Shown here piece by piece: positions 57,850 through 64,000 of a DNA stretch of 64,000 nucleotides. Source of the stretch: Paragonimus westermani. Taxonomy: Eukaryota > Platyhelminthes > Trematoda > Plagiorchiida > Troglotrematidae. Position numbers and translations under genes: made by a program. The notes beneath the pieces are model-generated. The model searched no databases, was not told the origin of the DNA, and saw nothing but the letters and a program-made list of their open reading frames with translations. The stretch is from assembly GCA_008508345.1 (NCBI GenBank), contig QNGE01003004.1:9296-73295 (forward strand). Reading direction: 5' to 3'. The first letter of the stretch is position 1. Every line of letters begins with the position of its first letter.

Positions 57850-58130
57850 TAGAACTGGTGGTCGAGTGAATAAGAGCACTGGCTAGTAATGTGAAGGATG
57901 TAGGATTCGATCCCCTATCCAAACTGTCTCTACCTGATAGGTCCAAACAAAGACGAAACCGATCGTGGGGTATCGGTTTAAGGATGAGCATTGCAAAAAA
58001 CCAGTTCGAGCTTCTGCGGCCGTAGCCAGTTCAAACTGGCAATCCAAAATGGGATGTGTTTGATCACAATAGCGGAGTGAAAACAAGCCACAACTCAACT
58101 AGACAGCAGTCTTGTCAAACTAGTTGATAT
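57850..58130 (+). repeat. tRNA-like SINE or tRNA pseudogene
   Basis: TGGTCGAGTG at 57859-57868 matches the pol III A-box consensus TRGYNNARNNG exactly. GATTCGATCC at 57904-57913 matches the B box with one change, and the spacing is as in a tRNA gene. There is no complete cloverleaf, and the unit continues for about 200 bp in the manner of a SINE (GCCGTAGCCAGTTC, CACAATAGCGGAGTG). Only one copy was seen in the window. Confidence 0.5.
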
Positions 58131-59267
58131 AAAGTGAGCCTTAAAGCAGCGTTACCTTGCGGACATTCACCTTGGAAGAAGCGAATTAGCTTCGAGTATT
58201 CGGCCATGGATGGCGGTGTTCAGCCACACACATCGAGTGGTGTGGAGCAGCGAGGAATGATCAACTAGGAAGTGGATAGCAACGGACCAACGGGCTGAAT
58301 GCTTTCAGCATTTAAGGATGCAACCTTAGGTGGTTGTGTTATTTATTAAAAGTTTCAACCAGTCGTCTGTCACAAGCCATATCGAAGTTCTGACTACGCA
58401 TATGCGTACCCGTCACATTTGCTGGGGATTGCTTTTTCCAGAGACGCCGACTTAGATAAGCTGCTGGACTTGCGACAAGCTAAGCACAAGATTAGAAGTT
58501 TGATTGGTATTCATTCGGATTACCTCAACAACGTTCTCCTAGGTCGCAAACGGTTGACGAACGTAAGCATAGGAGCAAAAGATGTATGCTTTGAAGATGT
58601 TACGTGCCCATAAGAAGAATGACGAAAGGAATGGACTGGTAGAGGTTTTTGGCTTCACCAACCGATATATTTTGTCTAATTGCGAATTGCATGAATTGTC
58701 GCCCATCGGAAGTTTTGTCTTGTCAAGGGTGCGCACGCAACGTGTGCGTGGCTGTGTGGCGGACGCGTTTACGATTCACCGCTCATGACTTGTTACTGCG
58801 CCCGCAACATACCGCCTGATTAAATTAATCAGGTGACCTTCATGATTGAGCAAGTGAGCTTCAACCTGCTTAGGCTTATGGATTGACATTATACAATCTA
58901 CCGTCTCATAGTACAATCGCGTCCGCTGGCTGTCCTCCTTGCTACAAAACGATACTGTTGGTTAATTGTATATCTTCCACATTCACGGTACGATAACTGC
59001 ATACTTGACTCGCTGTGACACGAGATTCATTAATAAATATCGTAGGATTCGTTGATATAACCGGAAGGTACACTACTATAATAATCGCCCTTTGGCTAGT
59101 CCGAACATCTTTTGAGCAAAAATGACGGAAACAGCGCACGCAGTCTAACTTACCTCCAGTCAGTTGTGGAGATAAGAACCTTTGAAACACCAGACCCGGG
59201 TGCACACAAGCACACCCCATAACAAAACCAAAAACGATATCACATTTCCCCACACATACCAACCTAG
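58131..59267. other. Intron stretch; nothing supported
   Basis: Two overlapping plus-strand frames (58419-58613 and 58582-58788) are open but unrecognised. Confidence 0.4.
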
Positions 59268-59559
59268 TGTTGTGAACCCAGAAGGCGGGTGGCACAGAAG
59301 TTTATTCGGGGAAACCAGCACACGACTTATGCGTCTCAACGGGACTACGAACAGAGACACTCATTTGCACACCACACTCGTCCGAGGATGCTCCAGTCGC
59401 TTTGGACACCATGTCTCAGTTCCGTCATGTGGCGAAAGCCATTGTACATGATGCTGCCCACTAATGATCCTTCCCGTATTTATCCCGCAACCATTTCGAT
59501 CCATGCTGCTACTGAATAATGGTGAAAGTAGTATGGTGCGACCGTCTGTCCTCACTACA
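59268..59559. repeat. LTR-like direct repeat, left
   Basis: It starts TGTTGTG and ends CACTACA. See the composite element for alignment with the right copy. Confidence 0.65.
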
Positions 59560-60046
59560 CTAATGTGGTGATATAAAGGCATTTCGCCCAACTGCCTAGG
59601 GGCGGGAGACACTAAGAAAAGTTGCGATATGCCCAGTAGTGATCTTCAGTTCGACGAACTCACCAAACAAGATGTATCCGTAATCAATATGACCAACAAG
59701 ACCGTTGCCTGATTTAGGTTTCACCATCGGTGTTTCGCATCCTGACAAAAGGAACGGACTTCTAGCTGCCGGCGTTCAGCGTTGTCTATGCGCAATAAGC
59801 ATCATGAAGACATTGTGAAAGGAGAATGCAGGTGACGGCAAGTAATATGACCGTGTTTTACAGCACTGAGGAATTCGGCAGAGAAGAGGATACAACAGTT
59901 TTAATTCTAACTGAAGGACATCTTACGCAGGACAGGCCAATTCTAGATTTTCCTCAATCTATTTGACAGGTAGTTTACGAGACCCAAACTTTCAGTCACC
60001 TGGCCGAAGAAAGTTACCGATCATTTTCCGTGCACGGAAACTCATG

Positions 60047-60363
60047 TGTTGTGAACCGAGAACGCGGATGGCACAAAGGTTATTTGTACGGGTAAACCAG
60101 TACACGAGTTATGCATCTCAACCGGACTACGAACAGAAACACTCATTTGCACGCAACACTGGTCTCAGGACGTCTCAGTCGCTATGGATGCCAATGTTCA
60201 GTTCCTACATGTAGCAAAAGCCATTCCATATGATGTTGCCCCCCAATGATCATTCCCGTATTTCTCTCGTATTTGTCCCGCGGCCATTTCCATCCATGCT
60301 GTCGCCTCACTACTGAGTAGCGATGGTGTCAATAGTATGGTGCGACCGTCCGTCCTCACTACA
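60047..60363. repeat. LTR-like direct repeat, right
   Basis: It has the same ends as the left copy. It has an extra 25 bp around 60260-60300 compared with the left copy, including a repeated CGTATTT phrase. Confidence 0.65.
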
Positions 60364-62396
60364 CACACACCTCCTCGCAGCGTCCCGTGCAGATTGCTAC
60401 GTGCACCTTGAACGCTGATTTTGACGACGCGTCATTTTAACAACCAAGATCTTGACTTCGCATGCTATGTAGTCAACGCATAACTCTTCAAACAGCTTGA
60501 TAATTGTTTAAGGGAGTGATGGAAGCTGGGTTGTTCCAATCTATCTTGAATCACACCAGGTAGTATATTGATAAACAACTCCCTTATTTCGATCATAACA
60601 TGATTGATAACAAACTACCAGATCGACTTGGTCAGTGCTCAAGTGATTACATGACTTAGTTGTACATTTGAGACTAGATAGTACACTGACGAAAACGTAT
60701 CATAAGACAATGTAAGATGCATAGCTCAATTGACTTGTATCACCACTTTCCTCGACAAAAAGTACACTGGAAAATTACCGTTGATGAAATCTCCAATGCA
60801 ATCAGCAAGCATGTTCTAGTCGGAGTCCATGACTAAGCAAGAAACCAGGATGGGCGATAAAAAATATCAAACGTCTGACTAGCCTTAAACGTGGGGCTTA
60901 GAAGTGATGTCAAATAGAACAGAACGATTTTGATTCGAAAAAATGTATATCCGTTTTAACAACGCATAGTGTAGAAAAATAAGATCGATATTTTTCGACT
61001 TCTAAGCTTGGCCCGAAATCGGGTAGAGGTGATTAAAAAGACTCAAGCAACAATAAATCTTTTAAGGAAAATCTGTGATTGATTTCACTCTGAGGTCCTT
61101 CAATAGACGCCCACCATGGAATTAAACAAGCAGGGTAGTCGCCCGTATAAAAGAAAACACATTTCCCATTGAAAGCGTTAACAGACGGATTCTTAAGACA
61201 AAGAGGGCTCAGGACAAACGTTTGGAGAGAAAGAATGATGATATTGGATCAATTCTGAATTAACTACAGACATTCGAAAGGACACCCAATATTGACCGAA
61301 AGTATTACCGTAACCAGGAAGGAACAACCAAAGCAGAATGCCATTAAATTTGGGTATTTTACGAGTGGATGCGCACTGCTTGACTGTTAGCATAGGTGAA
61401 TCGGTTCAGAGAGTAAAAGGTCTACTGGATCGTCACGTACCCGAGTGTCAACTTACCAATGCAACCCTAATGGTCATCAAAAGTATACAGCTGTTCGTAT
61501 GTTCAACTGCCTCGTTGACTGTCTGCTCGCGTACTTTCATCAGTGATATTAACAGGCTTTTTCATTGTATTCAACTGTTCCACATCTGTATATCGCGCGT
61601 TAAAGTTTCGCTTCACATTCACTTTTCTTCCGTTACACCAGGGCACTTATTCCTTACAGTCAGGAAATGTACGGCAAACGTCATTCTCCGAACAGCAGTG
61701 TGTAAGCATCTTACCTTTTCCGTCTCCGTACAATCTTGTGAACTCACGCCGAACGCCCTTTGCCACTACAGCGGCCAGCTGGTGCAAGGTGGACAAACGA
61801 CCATTCAGTAGAAGGAAGTAAAGACAACTACCAGTAAGCTTGTCGCCATCATTCAGGTTCGCCATCCGAGATAAAACTCTCGTGTTTCAATCTGTCATCA
61901 GACATGTCAGAAGAGATGAATGATGAAGTGAATGCTATCGTTACTTGGCTGAGATGCCTGTGATATAAGGACGCTGAAAAAATGCGTGGTAGTGAATACC
62001 ACAAAGATCCTGATGCCGCCTTAGTTTCAACAATAGGTCGTTATTTACAAGGTGTAGACGCCTTAATGTCGTACGCCGGAATCTGGGCAACTAATTTTAG
62101 TAGGTAGGTCGTCTCCTATACCTTTCTCTTGTGTACAGCTGGAGCTTGCTCTTCTCACAGTTGATTTACAGTAGAGCATCGATGCACTACGGTCTTCGGT
62201 GATGAGGGTGTCACAAATCTGAGGTTACTTATCAAACCTCTCTCTTTCATCCTTGAACCGGGATGTATTCTTCTGATGATTGCATTACGTCGGTGCATTG
62301 ATATATCATTGCCAATATTGGTATTTTTGGGTTCACTGACGACCTGTTTCTAGTTGTTGGAGTTAAAAACGTCATCACTCACTCTTTTGTTCCTAG
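60364..62396. other. Intron stretch before exon 3; nothing supported
   Basis: A 157-codon plus frame at 61338-61811 overlaps a 72-codon minus frame and lacks any motif. A coding-like but interrupted stretch at 61905-62107 has a TGA at 61962-61964. Neither could be assigned. Confidence 0.4.
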
Positions 62397-62636
62397 GCCA
62401 AAGACGCTGATCGATTGCGACTGGAGAATCAAGCCCGCTACCGTCAACCGTTTGTCGGGGACACTCAATTCAAGGCTGATTTTCCACCCGAGCGAGCCTG
62501 GAACAGTGTGCTGCCAAATTCTCATTGTGTAGCTCAACCGATTGTTCCACCGCCTTCACAAATTCAACTCAGTCAGGACGATCAATCTCATTTCACTACC
62601 GAACAGCGCGAGCGATTTCCTGGATGCGATCCCAGA
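62397..62636 (+). CDS. SAXO-like axonemal protein, exon 3
   Basis: This 240-bp exon encodes residues 200-279, phase 0 at both ends. It is bounded by CTCTTTTGTTCCTAG and GTGAGT. It includes a charged helix-like start (AKDADRLRLENQARYRQPF), FKADFPPERAW, a proline-rich PIVPPPS segment, and the fourth repeat HFTTEQRERFPG at 264-275. Nothing hydrophobic enough for a membrane segment is present, which fits a cytoskeletal protein. Confidence 0.75.
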
Positions 62637-63139
62637 GTGAGTCAATCAATGTATTCAGCGGAATTCCCTTCGATAAGTATCAGGATTGATTGTGCATGAC
62701 ATTTTGCGGACTACAATGACAATCCGAGTCACAGTATGAAATCTGCGGATAAGTGCAAAATAACAACTGTGTTTCAGGATGAATTAAATGTCCCAGAATA
62801 TGAGGAATGAAGTCGAATAGCTCACCAACTTAGCTCTATTAAACACGCAATAGTACGAATTGTAAAGTTCACTTGAAACATGGATGATTCATTCGCAAAC
62901 ACCACACTGGTGACAGTTAGAACGAAAAATTCGTTTTCTGTTATACTCTCTTGGTTTCCATCTGATTGATCTTTAGAGACATGTGTAATAGCACTTTGTT
63001 CAATTTTCATCACTCTTCTTTCGGAAACACCTGCTTCCATAACATTCCTTGTCATTGTTGCCATGATCAACAGTACGCCCCACAGTACGATATGGTCAGG
63101 CTCATGTACATTATGAATGAACTAACGAATGCGGTTCAG

Positions 63140-63310
63140 ACCACCAGTGATTTCTGTGAACTCACTTGGAATAGAATACCAACACGCGGAGCGAACTTTA
63201 GAGCAACTCAAGAATACCACCGTAATGCACTCGAAATTGGGCCAGATTCTGTCATGCTCTCTAAAGAAAAGCCAGTATGTGATAGACCCAGTCGGCTTAG
63301 ATTTGGATAA
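63140..63310 (+). CDS. SAXO-like axonemal protein, exon 4 (last)
   Basis: After a GCGGTTCAG acceptor the frame opens in phase 0 with TTSDF, a fifth TT-x-F-like start. It runs 56 residues (FRATQEYHRNALEIG, DRPSRLRFG) to a TAA at 63308-63310. The joined product is 335 residues. The pyrimidine tract before the acceptor is weak and no AATAAA follows closely, so this exon is less certain than exons 1-3. The phase and motif continuity favour it. Confidence 0.6.
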   Translation, partial: TTSDFCELTWNRIPTRGANFRATQEYHRNALEIGPDSVMLSKEKPVCDRPSRLRFG

Positions 63311-63394
63311 ATTTCGTCACTATCAACCAACCAGGTCATTCAAAATTGTATATGGCCTATGAAGGCTCTCATTCTTTCTGTGAACAGTGTTGGT

Positions 63395-63685
63395 GAGTGT
63401 CGTCTACTTCACTGGGGAGTCCGCCAACGTCCAACACACCTGGTTGGGAAGGCTATCTGGTATGGCAGTAAGTCGCAGTCAATGGCGAACCTGTAAATGC
63501 ATAGTTAACTTCTCTTTCCACTGTAGCCCTATTTTTTCTCCTTTCTCTTCCTCATTCTTCTTGCATGTGTACTTAGTTATTACTCCACAACGATGTGAAC
63601 CACTGTCACAACCAACGGTAGCCAGAACCACAGCACCCATGACCACGGATCAAGGAAGAAAATCATGATGATGATGTACACGGAA
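63395..63685 (+). mobile_element. RTE-like LINE 3'-terminal fragment
   Basis: The translation HTWLGRLSGMAVSRSQWRTC matches the end of the RTE 3' region seen in copy C (LETL....SQW near 37.7 kb). It is followed by a pyrimidine-rich UTR like that of copy B and a GATGATGATG tail at about 63667. Only the last 290 bp of the element are present, a typical 5'-truncated insertion. Confidence 0.65.
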
Positions 63686-64000
63686 AGTAAAACGTCTTGG
63701 GATTAACTGTGGCTTTCCTTTTGGATAAACGACGAATTTTCTGCAGGAGTTGCTGATTATATAATGGTTTATCGAATCCATGCAGTATGTGATCATCCTG
63801 AAAAATCACAACGCTAGAAATGTCAGTAGGCGCATTTTCCATTACCTCATGGAAAGTTTTAATGATATGACGCGCTAAAATAGGAACATGTCGTGGTTAG
63901 ATGACTGCATAGAGATCACCTTCAAAGGAATCCGCATCTTTTGACCTAATGCTACAAAAAAACTTTGATTAAACTAACATGTTATGGGTATTCGCATGTT
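63686..64000. other. Window end; nothing recognised
   Basis: No coding, repeat or RNA signal was seen in the last 315 bp. Confidence 0.4.

Larger units (their letters stand above)
59268..60363. mobile_element. Short two-LTR element (TRIM-like)
   Basis: Two direct repeats begin TGTTGTGAACC and end CCTCACTACA, the TG...CA form of LTRs. They are 59268-59559 (292 bp) and 60047-60363 (317 bp). They share blocks such as CGGGTAAACCAG-like, GGACTACGAACAGA and GTATGGTGCGACCGTC. The 487-bp interior has no coding potential. TGGTGA at 59566-59571, seven bases after the left repeat, could be the start of a primer-binding site, but the match is short. No clear polypurine tract precedes the right repeat. 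The flanking 4-bp sequences CTAG/CTAA (left repeat) are an imperfect duplication. Confidence 0.6.

Noticed and set aside
58419..58788. Overlapping frames of 64 and 68 codons
   Set aside because: They are in different phases without splice sites or motifs.
61338..61811. 157-codon plus frame overlapping a 72-codon minus frame
   Set aside because: Neither has a family signature, and the mutual overlap suggests chance openness.
1..64000. CRISPR arrays, rRNA genes, bacterial operons or phage genes
   Set aside because: No regularly spaced repeats, no rRNA blocks and no prokaryotic gene organisation were seen; the window is eukaryotic.

Overview
This is eukaryotic DNA, most likely from a parasitic flatworm (digenean fluke). 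The evidence is repeat-rich, intron-rich sequence with few long open frames, one mitochondrial TIM-chaperone gene of metazoan type, one spliced gene with GT-AG introns of up to 11 kb, and a transposon mix typical of trematodes: CR1-like and RTE-like LINEs, Penelope-like elements (PLEs), BEL/Pao and LTR remnants, and SINEs. The lineage call is an inference; no species-specific sequence was recognised. Nothing points to bacteria or phage.

Host genes. (1) A TIMM13 orthologue at 22065-22349 (+), a single uninterrupted frame with both CX3C motifs. (2) A four-exon gene on the + strand (45882-46346, 57592-57723, 62397-62636, 63140-63310). All four exons are phase 0 and join to a 335-residue protein with recurring TT-x-F motifs, as in axonemal microtubule-binding (SAXO-type) proteins. 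(3) A less certain minus-strand gene end at 41619-42284, whose poly(A) signal lies about 35 bp from a + strand poly(A) signal. (4) A weak candidate short-exon gene at 28155-29303.

Layout. 1-1.1 kb: AT-rich simple repeat and two LINE 3' tails. 2.4 kb: PLE-flank-like motif. 3.2-5.5, 6.7-7.2 and 9.1-9.5 kb: decayed CR1-like LINEs. 10.8-11.0 kb: SINE beside an inverted SINE end, with one N at the joint. 12.1-15.1 kb: the best preserved CR1-like LINE (ORF1 remnant, APE endonuclease, RT) fused to the 3' end of another CR1 copy. 16 kb: BEL/Pao remnant. 18.8-19.8 kb: PLE reverse transcriptase. 22 kb: TIMM13. 23-33 kb: mostly unrecognised. 33.1-38 kb: three successive RTE-like copies, the last interrupted by a roughly 0.5-kb insertion. 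39 kb: PLE GIY-YIG end with a hammerhead-ribozyme-like motif. 45.9-63.3 kb: the four-exon gene, whose introns hold a PLE with inverted arms, further hammerhead-like motifs, SINEs and a short two-LTR element. 63.4-63.7 kb: RTE 3' end.

The most interesting signal is a set of short hammerhead-ribozyme-like motifs tied to the PLE fragments. Two of them, at 38959-38999 (-) and 50025-50065 (+), keep the CTGANGA and GAAA cores, a 6-bp stem I and a palindromic stem III.
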